From: JBMNGN01 sp050949865
Lineage (GTDB): Bacteria; Bacillota; Syntrophomonadia; Syntrophomonadales; Syntrophomonadaceae
Direction of reading: 5' to 3'
DNA: 64,000 bases
Assembly (NCBI GenBank): GCA_050949865.1
Contig: JBMNGN010000004.1
Location: forward strand, 62,001 to 126,000
Below are positions 1-9,018 of the stretch, in pieces. The notes beneath the pieces are model-generated. The model was given only the letters and a program-made list of their open reading frames with translations, did not search any database and had not been told where the DNA came from. How positions within the stretch are numbered: position 1 is the first letter of the stretch; every line of letters starts with the position of its first letter. The translations under genes and the position numbers were made by a program.

Positions 1-46
1 CTTGTCTTCTGGCCGATATTTCTTCAACTTCCTTGTACCAGCTCAT
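1..46 (-). CDS. N-terminus of acyl-CoA carboxyltransferase-like protein (cut by window edge)
   Basis: Only the first 15 codons lie in the window (MSWYKEVEEISARRQ). The start is well supported: a GGAGG ribosome binding site sits about 7 nt upstream of the ATG. The opening resembles the N-termini of carboxyltransferase subunits of biotin-dependent acyl-CoA carboxylases and decarboxylases, which often lie next to CoA-transferases. It is the next gene downstream of the broken CoA-transferase beta subunit on the same strand, so the two probably shared an operon. Family assignment is tentative because so little is visible; the start itself is confident. Confidence 0.5.
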   Translation of the reverse strand, partial: MSWYKEVEEISARRQ

Positions 47-138
47 GCCGTTTCCTCCCTGTTTATGGTGCATTACCGGGTGGTGTGAATTATGTGATGG
101 TCCTTTTTATGGTTCTCTACAGTTTGATATTAACCAAG

Positions 139-998
139 TTATAGGCTTTTTGCATGTTTTTCAAAATAATCATCAAAGGTTTCTGATTTGGGCCCGGCAG
201 CTTGCCCTCTTAGGATCATCCCGGCTGGATCAAGGCCCCGCATTAATCCTACCTGCTCATCAGTAGGAGGTTTCTACCACTGCCAGGTTGGGGGATATTT
301 TAAGATCCCATTCAACCAATTCCTTTACCTGTTCAGGATTGATTCCTGGAAATACTGCATCCAAATACATTTCTTTGGTATCTGGTATCTTCATCAAATT
401 TAAATGTTCCATAATCAGTTATGACCATCTCAGGCCCCTTACCCTTTAGCCCCTGCTTTTCTCTCTTTCTCCCGGTCCGGATAAATATCCCGGACTAGTT
501 ATATATTTAACCTTGTTTACAAATTTTCCTTTTTGGAGCCTCATCATTATAATGGTCCTGGGCACCCCGGAGGCAATATCATTGGCACCTCCACTGCCTG
601 CCAGCCTAATCTTAGGTCGATTAGAACTTCCAGTCATGTCAGGTATCTTGGTGCTGTTTAAATTACCAAAACGGTCTATTTCCGCCCCACCAGTAATGCC
701 CAGGGTAACAAAACCTCGCTGGCAATCGCTGAGTATTTTCCACATCGGGATTACGGCCAGGGCATTATCAGTTGTGGCATTATCAGAGATCGAAAACGGA
801 ATCCTTTTTACTTATCGCCCCAATCCCGCCGCCTTCATAAACTATTAAAGCATTGGGGGCGTGGGTGTTAGCGGCAACATATCCGGCCATAAGAGGAATA
901 CCTATGCCTACAATAACAACATCCCCGTTTTTTATCTGCCGGGCAGTAGTTGCGGCCATCAATTTTTCTGTTGTTGTGTAATCCTTGGCATATACCAT
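139..998 (-). pseudogene. Glutaconate-type CoA-transferase subunit B, multiply frameshifted
   Basis: The remains of a catalytic beta subunit of a GctAB-like CoA-transferase are spread over three reading frames. The N-terminal part (start ATG at 998 after a GGGAGGG site) runs through the GGDVVIVGIG-like region to VYEGGGIG, where Glu55 matches the family's catalytic glutamate. The middle (about 745-446) contains the ITGGAEIDRFGNLN and YITSPGYL motifs. The C-terminal part (ITDYGTFKFDED to a TAA at 139-141) is in further frames. Breaks: one extra A in a run near 807; indels near 450-460 between GEREK and GKGPEMV; a tandem 7-bp duplication of AGATACC near 385; one extra base near 270. Gene order (subunit A directly upstream, 60 bp away) is that of an intact gctAB pair. 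Long housekeeping genes in the window are intact, so decay is likelier than read error, but resequencing would decide. Confidence 0.85.
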
Positions 999-1057
999 CA
1001 ATATCCCTCCCTTATAATTTCGGAATCTGGAAGTTGTCATGTTCAAGCTTCTGTAAT

Positions 1058-1927
1058 TTAGCTAGCCGAGTCATAACCGACTAATTCAACATATTCATTA
1101 TGGTCTTTGACCCCGTAAACCCATTTATCAAGCCATTCAACTATTCCTTCATGGGAAGTGGCCATCTGCTGCAATTCTTTCCTGAACGGCATATCTGTCC
1201 AGTAAAAACCTGCTACACCAAGCGGATGACTGCCGAACGGTACTTCTACAACTCCTGCTACACAATACGATTGGATGGCTGTCATCCCCGGTATCTTTCT
1301 TATTTCACTGGAGGGAATTATCTTTTCGCAGGTTATGACTACTTTTTGAGCAGCCCGGGCAATGAGATCATCGTTTATTCCAACTCCCCATATTTGAGCA
1401 TTACCCGATTTATCCGCAAATTGGACGTGAATAAAAGCTACATCAGGTTGGGCTGCCGGAACCAACGCAATTGGTCCGCTCCCATAAGGATCATTAATAA
1501 CTTTTATTTTCGGGTTTTCCTTTATTATATCGCTGCCTAACATGGTTCGAATCGGCATAAAAGGTAGTCCACAGGCACCGGCCATAAACCGGTAAGACAT
1601 TCCCAGATTTGAATAGTCTTCGACTTCCAATGGAACCGGAATGCCTTTTTCAACTGCACGACGGTACATGTAAGCCTGTCCGTGCACTCCTCCCCAGACA
1701 TATGCAGCTTCCAGCTTATTTATACACCCGGCTGCAATTAACAGTTCAGCAGTATAACTTTGAGAATCGGTAATAAAAGTCATTTGTTTTCTACCCTGAC
1801 GAATAATTTCACTGCAAGCGGCGCACGGTTCCCTATTTGCTACACTGCTAAAGGTTAATGAACATCCATCAGTAACGAACTGCTCAACAGCTTCTTTGAT
1901 GCTCATGCGTTTGTCTTCCATTGCCAT
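1058..1927 (-). CDS. Glutaconate-type CoA-transferase subunit A
   Basis: This 289-residue protein has the fold-typical features of the alpha subunit of family I CoA-transferases (GctA-like): an N-terminal SIKEAVEQFVTDGCSL stretch, the central KVINDPYGSGPIALVPA segment and the QFADKSGNAQIWG motif. The alpha subunit binds CoA together with a beta subunit that carries the catalytic glutamate. A strong GGAGGGGG site lies 8 nt before the ATG at 1927. The partner subunit downstream is frameshifted, so this chain probably has no working partner here unless another copy exists elsewhere. In acyl-CoA-oxidising Firmicutes such enzymes activate short-chain acids by moving CoA from acetyl-CoA; the exact substrate cannot be read from sequence. 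Confidence 0.88.
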   Translation of the reverse strand: MAMEDKRMSIKEAVEQFVTDGCSLTFSSVANREPCAACSEIIRQGRKQMTFITDSQSYTAELLIAAGCINKLEAAYVWGGVHGQAYMYRRAVEKGIPVPLEVEDYSNLGMSYRFMAGACGLPFMPIRTMLGSDIIKENPKIKVINDPYGSGPIALVPAAQPDVAFIHVQFADKSGNAQIWGVGINDDLIARAAQKVVITCEKIIPSSEIRKIPGMTAIQSYCVAGVVEVPFGSHPLGVAGFYWTDMPFRKELQQMATSHEGIVEWLDKWVYGVKDHNEYVELVGYDSAS

Positions 1928-2036
1928 ATCAATACCCCCTCCAAAAGTTTAATATTAATATTATTGAATATCCTTCGACAATAATAACTTGAACTCCTTT
2001 TATTTCTACAGAGGCAACAGAAGAACTAACCCTTGC

Positions 2037-4001
2037 TTAATCATTGTCCGGGTCTTTATTAATGACCAGTCCTTCTACATGCCTTTTAGTCATGAGTTTT
2101 CGTTTTTTGCGATTCTCCTTGGTCTCAAAAAGTATATCCATATCGTAGTTTTCCGGGTACAGGTCTTTTCTATCGACATGTAAAGTCAGGCGCTTCTTAT
2201 TGATAACATATTTTTTGTCCATAACCAGAATCACCAGGTCTCCCCGGTCGTTTTCCTCTTTGTATACTATTCCGGTCCGTTCCATAGTGCTGATGTACAC
2301 CCGGTCGCCCACTTTAAGGTCTTTCTTTTTATACTGTTTTTTGCGTTCTATCCGCCTATAGTCCTTTTTGCGCTGTTCAGCCAAATACTGGCTTTCTTCA
2401 TAATCTAGCGGTTGGCACTGGTTGGCTGTGCTTTCATTTAATTGGTCTCCATAATCAGCGTAACTTTTGCTAACTCCATAGGTTACTTGGTGTGCTCTTT
2501 CAATTATCTGCCGGTCCATCCCCAGTCTAAGGGCAATCAAAAGAGCATTGCTTTCTCCCCAGTTGCCGATATTTAACTTGTATAAAGGACTCAAGGTATG
2601 AATATCAAAAGCCATGCTGCCGTTTTCAAACCCGGGAGTTTTAAGGGCATATTCCTTAATTTCGCCAAAATGGGTAGTTGCTACAATAGTGGCGCCCCGG
2701 TTAAATACGCTTTCCAAGACTGCTATAGCAAAACCACACCCCTCTTTAGGTTCGGTTCCCGCCCCTAATTCGTCCATAATTACTAAGGTCCTGGAATTAC
2801 AGCACCTTATTATAGTAAGGATGTTCTTAACGTGCGATGAAAATGTACTCAGGGATTGTTCTATGCTTTGCCCGTCGCCTATATCGGCGAGTATATCCGA
2901 AAATACCGCAAATTGACTGCCTTCTTCTACAGGTACATGCAAACCGGCTTGAACCATCATGCTTAATAAGCCTACGGTTTTTAAGGCTACAGTTTTGCCC
3001 CCGGTATTAGGGCCGGTAATCACCAGAGCCCGGTAATCTTCACCAATGCAAAAATCCAAAGGTACGCAGCTTTTACCGAGAAGGGGATGCCGGCCTCTTT
3101 TAATCATAATCCGGTTGTCATTATTTAGGTTTACCGCTCTCATGTCCTGGCTCAGGCTATATTTGCCCTTGGCGAAGATAAAATCATAGTGAGCCATGGT
3201 TTCCATATTTACCGATATCTCTTGTCTATGATTCTCCACCTGAGTGGAAAGCAGCGTTAATATGCGGGAACCCTCGTTTGCTTCTTCAATATTAAGTATA
3301 TTTAACTCATCCTGCAGTTTGGTGACCGCTGCCGGCTCAATAAAAACCGTCGAGCCGGTTGAAGAAATATCCAAAACCTGGCCGGGAAGCCTTTTTAAAA
3401 ATTGGCGCTTCACAGGAATTCCATAACGCCCACCCCGGGTAGTGACTATTGCCTCCTGAAGAATGCCGGTGTTCGCCGGGGAACGCAGGATGTCATCCAA
3501 TTTGTTTTTTATGCGGTCTTCAATAATTCTCTGCCTTTTCCTTATTGATGCCAGTTCGCTGCTGGCCCGATCATCCACCCTGCCATTTACTATACATTTT
3601 TGGATGTTTTCAAGCAGGTCGCTTAATTCGTTCATAGATCTAGCATAAGCACAAATGCGGGGAGCAATATACTGCATGCTATCCATGTATTTTCTGATTC
3701 TTTTTACCGCCTCCAGAAAGATTTCACAGGCAGTCAAGTCCTCTATAGCCAGCACTGTGCCTTTTTGGGTTTTGGCCATTACCACCTCCATACCTGCCAT
3801 AGAAGAAAGGGGCACGCTAGGATTGCGCTCCAATACAGTCTTAGCTTCGGTAGTCTCTGCCATCCAGTCAGAGGCAATTTCTATTTCTGAAACTGGACGT
3901 AATTCTTCAAGCCTTCTTGCCGCTTGGTTGGTTACAGCGTATTTTTGAATCTCCTCGATTATTTTGTTAAATTCCAGAGTCGTTAAGGCATGTTGGTTCA
4001 T
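2037..4001 (-). CDS. MutS2-family ATPase lacking the Smr nuclease domain
   Basis: A 654-residue protein of the MutS2/MutS core family. It has no MutS mismatch-recognition N-terminus. Residues 1-300 are the lever/clamp-like helical part; the ATPase follows with Walker A GPNTGGKT at 330-337, a Q-loop/signature region around DIGDGQSIEQSLSTFSSH (373-390) and Walker B LVIMDELGAGTEP near 406-418. Canonical MutS2 is about 780 residues and ends in an Smr endonuclease domain; here the C-terminus is a lysine/arginine-rich tail with a KVGDRVYI beta segment and no HGxG-type Smr motif. The family acts on branched DNA and on stalled or collided ribosomes; which applies to this short form is not known. The gene stands alone, with a 415-bp gap upstream. 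Confidence 0.85.
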   Translation of the reverse strand: MNQHALTTLEFNKIIEEIQKYAVTNQAARRLEELRPVSEIEIASDWMAETTEAKTVLERNPSVPLSSMAGMEVVMAKTQKGTVLAIEDLTACEIFLEAVKRIRKYMDSMQYIAPRICAYARSMNELSDLLENIQKCIVNGRVDDRASSELASIRKRQRIIEDRIKNKLDDILRSPANTGILQEAIVTTRGGRYGIPVKRQFLKRLPGQVLDISSTGSTVFIEPAAVTKLQDELNILNIEEANEGSRILTLLSTQVENHRQEISVNMETMAHYDFIFAKGKYSLSQDMRAVNLNNDNRIMIKRGRHPLLGKSCVPLDFCIGEDYRALVITGPNTGGKTVALKTVGLLSMMVQAGLHVPVEEGSQFAVFSDILADIGDGQSIEQSLSTFSSHVKNILTIIRCCNSRTLVIMDELGAGTEPKEGCGFAIAVLESVFNRGATIVATTHFGEIKEYALKTPGFENGSMAFDIHTLSPLYKLNIGNWGESNALLIALRLGMDRQIIERAHQVTYGVSKSYADYGDQLNESTANQCQPLDYEESQYLAEQRKKDYRRIERKKQYKKKDLKVGDRVYISTMERTGIVYKEENDRGDLVILVMDKKYVINKKRLTLHVDRKDLYPENYDMDILFETKENRKKRKLMTKRHVEGLVINKDPDND

Positions 4002-4430
4002 TTTTTAATCACTCCATACTTAAATAAAAAATAGGGCGGAAAAGAACCCGGCGGTCTTTCACAACCCTAAAGATACCCACAATTATACCGTGCCATGGCA
4101 CGGTACCATAAATACTATATTGCTGTATTTAGTATGCCACCATTGTTCATAACTCCAAACCAATATTCAACTAAGACGCTACAATAGCGCCATAGCCAGG
4201 AATACCAGTTCTGTATATTATTTGGTTAGTTATGAACTACCTCGGACATACATTCATCCTTTATTACAAGATTATTTAGATGATAACCCAACCACCTATA
4301 AAATGCAAGGGCGTTAATGACGAGGAGGGTGACGAGGGAACTGTACGCTTGTAAACCCTCTGTATACATTGGCGGGGTGCGGGAAAAAATAAACGGAAGC
4401 CCGGTATTGAAATAAATGGGGGTAAACAGG
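4002..4430. other. Intergenic region with two inverted repeats
   Basis: No gene is visible in these roughly 400 bases. They hold a perfect 20-bp palindrome, TACCGTGCCATGGCACGGTA, at 4086-4105, and a second, widely spaced inverted repeat, GTTCATAACT (4145-4154) with AGTTATGAAC (4228-4237), whose inner flanks are also partly complementary (CCAAACCAATATT against AATATTATTTGGTT-like sequence). They lie between a leftward gene and the rightward permease, so operator or leader-RNA roles are possible. No T-box or known riboswitch signature was seen. Confidence 0.5.
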
Positions 4431-5822
4431 TTGCGAAAAGGCCTGACTGCATTTCAACTTACCATGCTGGCCCTGGGTACAGTAATAGGAGGTTCCTTTT
4501 TTCTGGCATCGTCTATAGCTATCAACTGGGCAGGGCCTTCTGTTATTATTGGATTCATTATCGGAGGTTTGCTGGTTTATTTTATTCTCACCGCTTTATC
4601 CGAGATGACAGTTGCTCACCCTCACCCGGGTTCATTTCGAACTTACGCCGCTCAGGCCTATGGGCCTTACTTGGGCTTCATTGTGGGATGGGTTTATTGG
4701 ACGGGACTGGTTCTGGGAATGTCCAGTGAAGCTACTGCAGTCGCCCTGTTAATAAGATCCCAGCTCCCGGATCTCCCCCTGTCCTGGTTAACAGTCGGAA
4801 TTATAACTATCATCACTATACTCAACTTGCTGGGAGCCAGTAAACTGGCTAAACTGGAGAGTTTTCTGGTGGTGTTCAAACTAGCAGCCCTCACCGCTTT
4901 TATCAGTATAGCACTTATTCTGATTTTGGGGCTTTTGCCTGCCAAAGATCCGGTTGGATTAGGTGCTTTGTCCACTGCACCTTTCCTGCCCAACGGTATT
5001 GGGGGCCTGGCCGGCAGTATGCTTATTATTCTTTTCTGCTATGCCGGTTTTGAAATTATAGGCTTGGCAGCTGCTGAAACAAATAATCCCCAAGTCACAG
5101 TTCCCCGGGCCATAAGAATGACGATTCTATCCCTGGTTACACTGTATATTTTAGTAATTGTACTGTTGTTGCCTCTCCTTTCGACTACCAGGCTTTCAAC
5201 GGAAATTAGTCCCTTTGTTGCCGCCCTTAACAATATGGGGCTGAACCTGGCTGGGGAATTGGTCAATCTGGTGCTGATTGCCGCCATTCTCTCGGCTATG
5301 CTGGCTACTACTTTTGGCCTTGGCCGAATGCTCCGTTCCCTGGCCGATAGCGGTCAGGCCCCCAGTTTTTTAATCGATCGCGGCGAAGTCCCCTTGAAAG
5401 GTATTCTCTTCTCCGGTATAGCTATGTTGCTGGGAGTCAGCATGGCCAGTATTTTGCCCAACCGGGTTTATTTGTTTTTGGTGAGCTCCGGGGGATTCTC
5501 TCTTTTACTCGTCTATCTAATCATCATGGTATCGCACATGAAATTCCGTTCCCTTTACGGCTGCCCTCCCCACGGGCATTGCCAGCTGCCGGGTTTTCCC
5601 TATACGTCCTGGGCTTCTATTATCAGCATGGTTGTTGTTATTATAACCATGCCCCTGATTCCCGGCCAGGGTTCGGGTCTACTGGCAGGACTTCTCTTGG
5701 TGGCTTTCTATTCCCTCGCCTATTTAGCTCAGCGCCTGGCTCTCTTCCGCACTGCACCTGCCGCTAAAAGGACTAAGGATAACCCGGGTTATTCAGAACA
5801 GAAACGGGATAAGCAAGAATAG
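4431..5822 (+). CDS. APC-family amino acid permease
   Basis: A hydrophobic protein of about 463 residues with around 12 predicted membrane segments and the APC-superfamily start RKGLTAFQLTMLALGTVIGGSFF, where the glycine-rich GTVIGGS unwound helix binds substrate. It should take up an amino acid or related amine by symport across the cytoplasmic membrane; substrate not predictable. Two starts are possible: ATG at 4416, with no clear ribosome site, or TTG at 4431, preceded by GGGGG 8 nt upstream and placing the family motif at the usual distance. The TTG is preferred. The tail (after about residue 440) is short and charged. Upstream lies a long non-coding stretch with palindromes that may control it. 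Confidence 0.82.
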   Translation: MRKGLTAFQLTMLALGTVIGGSFFLASSIAINWAGPSVIIGFIIGGLLVYFILTALSEMTVAHPHPGSFRTYAAQAYGPYLGFIVGWVYWTGLVLGMSSEATAVALLIRSQLPDLPLSWLTVGIITIITILNLLGASKLAKLESFLVVFKLAALTAFISIALILILGLLPAKDPVGLGALSTAPFLPNGIGGLAGSMLIILFCYAGFEIIGLAAAETNNPQVTVPRAIRMTILSLVTLYILVIVLLLPLLSTTRLSTEISPFVAALNNMGLNLAGELVNLVLIAAILSAMLATTFGLGRMLRSLADSGQAPSFLIDRGEVPLKGILFSGIAMLLGVSMASILPNRVYLFLVSSGGFSLLLVYLIIMVSHMKFRSLYGCPPHGHCQLPGFPYTSWASIISMVVVIITMPLIPGQGSGLLAGLLLVAFYSLAYLAQRLALFRTAPAAKRTKDNPGYSEQKRDKQE

Positions 5823-5943
5823 TAATAACAAATATGGATTAGACTAACGTAGGCCCGACCAGCACCCCTGATTGCCCCCTTGAAAATCCAACCCTACTCT
5901 GTTATGCTTCCAGTTATGATAATAGTCAAAAAACACAACAGGG

Positions 5944-6137
5944 GTGGTTGCACTGTATGTAATTATCCGTGACAAGTGTTCAGTCTGTGGATTATGTGCC
6001 GATGTCTGCCCGGTGGGGCTATCAGCCAGATTGGAGAATACAAAATCTTTCAGGACATATGTATTGGTTGTGGACTTTGCTGCCAGAGCTGCCCTTCAGA
6101 AGCTATTATCCAATGTGAGTTTAAAGACATTTCATAG
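5944..6137 (+). pseudogene. 2x[4Fe-4S] ferredoxin with a frameshift
   Basis: The first cluster motif, CSVCGLCADVCPVG, is read from a GTG/CTG start region near 5944-5953 after an AGGGGTGG site. The second motif, CIGCGLCCQSCPSEAI, lies in another frame and ends at TAG 6135-6137. Restoring one G in the G-run near 6020 joins both into a small bacterial ferredoxin of about 60 residues with eight cysteines. Such proteins shuttle low-potential electrons between oxidoreductases and hydrogenases. As it stands the translated product would run into an unrelated tail to about 6180. It is a decayed gene or a homopolymer read error. Confidence 0.75.
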
Positions 6138-6314
6138 TTTTATTTCCCTCCATGAGCATTTATTTGCAGGTTTCCATTAAGCAAACCTTGCGGATCTCTA
6201 GTTTTTTCGCCGCCCTGGCGGCACTAGGTTAGATAAAACAGTTTTTAAGTATAGAAGCACCATCGGTATGTAGATGATGTTAAGTGCTAACCAAGAAAGG
6301 GGAGTGGCACAAAA

Positions 6315-7229
6315 ATGTTGGAAATACTGCTTATTATCTTGCCCATTTTTACTGTGATGCTCCTGGGGAATATTTTATATAGATATAAGTATATCGACAT
6401 CCAATTTATTAATACTGGAAACCGCCTTCTTTTTAATGTTCTAATACCAGCATTGCTGTTTTATAAGATATCCCAATCCGATTTGACCAAAGTCTTTAGC
6501 ATCAACCATGTCCTGGTATTATTGAGCTCAATTGCTTTAATGTTCTTGCTCAGCTTTTTCATTGCCAGGCTCTTAGGTTTGACTGCCCCAGCTACCAGCT
6601 CCTTTATTGCCAACTGTTTTCGCTCCAATATAACTCTCATTGGATTGCCGATCTGCTTTTACGTTTTTGGTGACCAAGGGCTGGCTATTGCCAGTATTTT
6701 CGCAGCTTTCGCAGTACCGGTGAATAATACCCTGGGCGTTTTAGCTTTTAGTAAGTTCACCCTGGAAAACTGGAAATACAACCTGAAAAACGCTATTGTT
6801 AACCCCTTGATAATAAGCTGTGCCTTGGCCATTCCCTTCGCCTGGCTGAGAATTCCTCTCCCCTTATTTGTAGAAAATACCCTGTCAATCATAAGTGGAA
6901 TAACCCTGCCCCTGGCTTTGATTGGTATTGGAGCCAGTATCAGTGTTCAGTACCTTAAAGGCAATACGGCTCTAATTGCTATCAATACCCTTATCAAGCT
7001 TTTTGTCCTTCCATTAATCGGCTTATTACTGTTTAAATTATTCCATTTTGGGCCTATCGATATCTTTCAGCAGATTGTTATATTATTATTAGCGATGCCA
7101 TCGGCCCAGATTAATTTTGTTTTTGCTTCCGCGATGAATGGAGATTCAGATTTGTCAAGCGGAGTAATAATATCCACCACCCTGCTGTCTATCGTATCAT
7201 TGACCGTATGGCTAAGCCTGCTTATTTAA
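6315..7229 (+). CDS. AEC-family transporter (auxin efflux carrier type)
   Basis: A 304-residue integral membrane protein with about ten predicted helices in two inverted five-helix halves. The family features NTGNRLLFNVLIPALLFYKI near residues 35-55 and a glycine/proline-rich ITLPLALIGIGASIS segment near 195-210 are present. Members export or import organic acids such as malate or malonate; the substrate cannot be assigned. A GGGGAG site precedes the ATG. It follows the broken ferredoxin by about 180 bp, which holds only a GC-rich hairpin around 6210-6225. Confidence 0.83.
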   Translation: MLEILLIILPIFTVMLLGNILYRYKYIDIQFINTGNRLLFNVLIPALLFYKISQSDLTKVFSINHVLVLLSSIALMFLLSFFIARLLGLTAPATSSFIANCFRSNITLIGLPICFYVFGDQGLAIASIFAAFAVPVNNTLGVLAFSKFTLENWKYNLKNAIVNPLIISCALAIPFAWLRIPLPLFVENTLSIISGITLPLALIGIGASISVQYLKGNTALIAINTLIKLFVLPLIGLLLFKLFHFGPIDIFQQIVILLLAMPSAQINFVFASAMNGDSDLSSGVIISTTLLSIVSLTVWLSLLI

Positions 7230-7364
7230 AATTAACACTGGAAATTGCAGGCATACTATTGCTATATACCGATTGCTGGCTGCATACTATTGTATAAATC
7301 GGTTGGAGCAGTACCTGGGATGACAGTTGAAAGTTCAGGATATATAGTAATGAGGGGTGAGCAA

Positions 7365-7913
7365 ATGGTTTCAGCGCAGGCGAATGATGGAGATAGTCTG
7401 ATAATAGTAGGATCTGGCAATGTTGCCTATAATGTTTACCGTATAGCAGAAATAGTAGGTTACCGGATTACAGTTATCGATAACCGGGTTGATACTCTTA
7501 CCGAAGAGAGGTTTCCGGCTGCTGACAGACGGTTGGGAAATGTGCTGGAGTTACTGCGGGGTTGCGATATTCATGAAAACACCAGCATAGTCCTGGCCAG
7601 CTATAACCATGAATTTGATGATATGGCACTACAGGCGGTAATTAAATCACCCGCCCGCTATATCGGAATCCTGGGCAATAAGCATAAAGTAACTGCCTAC
7701 TTCAAAATGCTTAAAAGCCTGGGGATTTCCGACGAGCTGATTAGCCGGGTTCATATACCCATTGGTCTTGATCTAGGCGGTCAAAAGGCAGCAGAAATAG
7801 CCTTGGCAGCAGTAGCAGAAATACAGGCGGTTAAGTATGGGCGTTCCGGGGGGTTTGTTGTCTTACAGCAGGACAATGACCGGAAAAGCGTAACCCGGGA
7901 TGAGCTTTTTTAA
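7365..7913 (+). CDS. XdhC/CoxI-like Rossmann-domain protein
   Basis: The protein carries the C-terminal Rossmann domain of the XdhC family: a glycine-rich IIVGSGNVAYNVYRIAEIVGY nucleotide-binding start, then YIGILGNKHKV and the family-typical IPIGLDLGGQKAAEIALAAVAEIQAVKYGR close. XdhC proteins insert or sulfurate the molybdenum cofactor of xanthine-dehydrogenase-type enzymes; no molybdoenzyme gene is visible here. The start at ATG 7365 is chosen because AGGGGTGAG lies just upstream; an open frame reaches back to 7245 but has no family similarity. The N-terminal XdhC CxxG-type domain is absent, so this is the short, Rossmann-only form. Confidence 0.78.
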   Translation: MVSAQANDGDSLIIVGSGNVAYNVYRIAEIVGYRITVIDNRVDTLTEERFPAADRRLGNVLELLRGCDIHENTSIVLASYNHEFDDMALQAVIKSPARYIGILGNKHKVTAYFKMLKSLGISDELISRVHIPIGLDLGGQKAAEIALAAVAEIQAVKYGRSGGFVVLQQDNDRKSVTRDELF

Positions 7914-7993
7914 TGGGCGTACCTGTGGCCAATTAATGTTTAATCTTTCTTTATACAACCCTGGACATTTAGAGGCCGGGCAATGAGTTATGG

Positions 7994-8707
7994 TCAATAT
8001 TTTCGCAACAGAAGGGGCAGCTGAGATCTGGTTACTACCGGGTACTGCTGCCCTTCTTGGTCAATAAAGTGCCACCATTCATAAAAGATACTACGAAACC
8101 CATGCTTGGCCATGATCTCTTCCAAAAGCCGGGCATTTGCCGCTTCTGTTTCCTCAATATCCTTGTAATCACGGTCAGCAAGAGTAGTAAAATTATCAAA
8201 CCCTGTGGGCATAAGCAGCTCATTGCCGTTTTTATCCACCAGAGTGACATCTAAGGCCACCCCCCGGGAGTGAAGAGAATATCCCTGATGGGGATTAATA
8301 ACAAACCTGGCATCCGGCATAGCCTGCCACAGTTTAAACTGGACCTCCGGAGGCCGGTATGCATCCCAGATTTTTAGGGTGTATCCTTGCAAGGCAAATT
8401 CCTCCTGGGCTTTTCGGAGCTTTTCCGCGGTTCCCCTTCTTAGAAAGGCCAGTTTGCTGTCATAAAGTCTTTCACCATAAATGTTATTATTGCCAGCATA
8501 CATAAGGTCTACCCGGACTTCTGGGACATAGATGTCCAGTATGACCATTTCCTTCTTCTGTTGGGGCAATAAATCAGGTTCATCGGAAAGGACCATTTGG
8601 GCATCATTTACCGGCGGGTTTAACAGTAATCTGGGTATGATTAAACCCGATATGAGCAAAGCAACAACTATCAACGTAAAAACACCATACTTCCGTGCCC
8701 TTTCCAA
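7994..8707 (-). CDS. Membrane-anchored D-Ala-D-Ala dipeptidase (VanX/DdpX type)
   Basis: A 237-residue zinc peptidase. One N-terminal helix (about 10-28) anchors it, followed by the VanX domain: DAYRPP with Arg118, SLHSRGVALD with zinc ligands His146 and Asp153, and FYEWWHF with catalytic Glu210 and ligand His213. Spacing agrees with VanX (His-7-Asp, Glu-3-His). It would cleave D-alanyl-D-alanine outside the membrane, in cell-wall recycling or nutrient use. There is no VanA/VanH/VanR-S neighbour, so a glycopeptide-resistance role is not indicated. It is transcribed divergently from a truncated PadR gene 42 bp away. Confidence 0.88.
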   Translation of the reverse strand: MERARKYGVFTLIVVALLISGLIIPRLLLNPPVNDAQMVLSDEPDLLPQQKKEMVILDIYVPEVRVDLMYAGNNNIYGERLYDSKLAFLRRGTAEKLRKAQEEFALQGYTLKIWDAYRPPEVQFKLWQAMPDARFVINPHQGYSLHSRGVALDVTLVDKNGNELLMPTGFDNFTTLADRDYKDIEETEAANARLLEEIMAKHGFRSIFYEWWHFIDQEGQQYPVVTRSQLPLLLRKY

Positions 8708-8749
8708 ATAAACTCCCTCCGGCTAACGATTAAACGACTGATATTATTA

Positions 8750-9001
8750 ATGTTATTAAACCTGGCTGGAATTATTACTGTGATACGTAGACTGGTATGG
8801 ACGGAAGGTATGTTATACCCATTATTGCACCGTCTGGAGGAACAGAAGTTAATCGAATCATATTGGAGCAAATCTGAATCAGGACGCCAGCGTAAATACT
8901 ACCGGATTAAAGAAAGCGGCTTAAAAGAATTGGAACTGCAGAAAAAGCAATGGGAGATAGTACATTCCGCTCTTTCAAAAACCTGGAATGATGTGAAATA
9001 G
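8750..9001 (+). pseudogene. PadR-family regulator missing its N-terminal helices
   Basis: The recognisable part starts at TEGMLYPLLHRLEEQKLIESYW, the recognition helix and wing of PadR-type winged-helix regulators, and ends with a short dimerisation helix. The first 25-30 residues that normally form helices 1 and 2 are absent; the upstream frame (8750-8805) does not match the family and has no ribosome site. The likely cause is a deletion next to the divergent dipeptidase gene. The downstream gene is the usual partner of such PadR genes, so the pair was once regulator plus target. It may be non-functional; an alternative start inside the fragment cannot restore DNA binding. Confidence 0.65.
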
Positions 9002-9018
9002 ACGTAAGGAGGGCTATC

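Noticed and set aside
513..848. 111-codon rightward frame over the CoA-transferase
   Set aside because: Mirror of the real leftward CoA-transferase frames, which match a known family.
6196..6229. GCCGCC-CT-GGCGGC hairpin as terminator
   Set aside because: The T-run precedes rather than follows the stem on the coding strand, so it is not a standard terminator.
7994..8707. Vancomycin-resistance gene cluster
   Set aside because: Only the VanX-like dipeptidase is present; no ligase, dehydrogenase or two-component genes.
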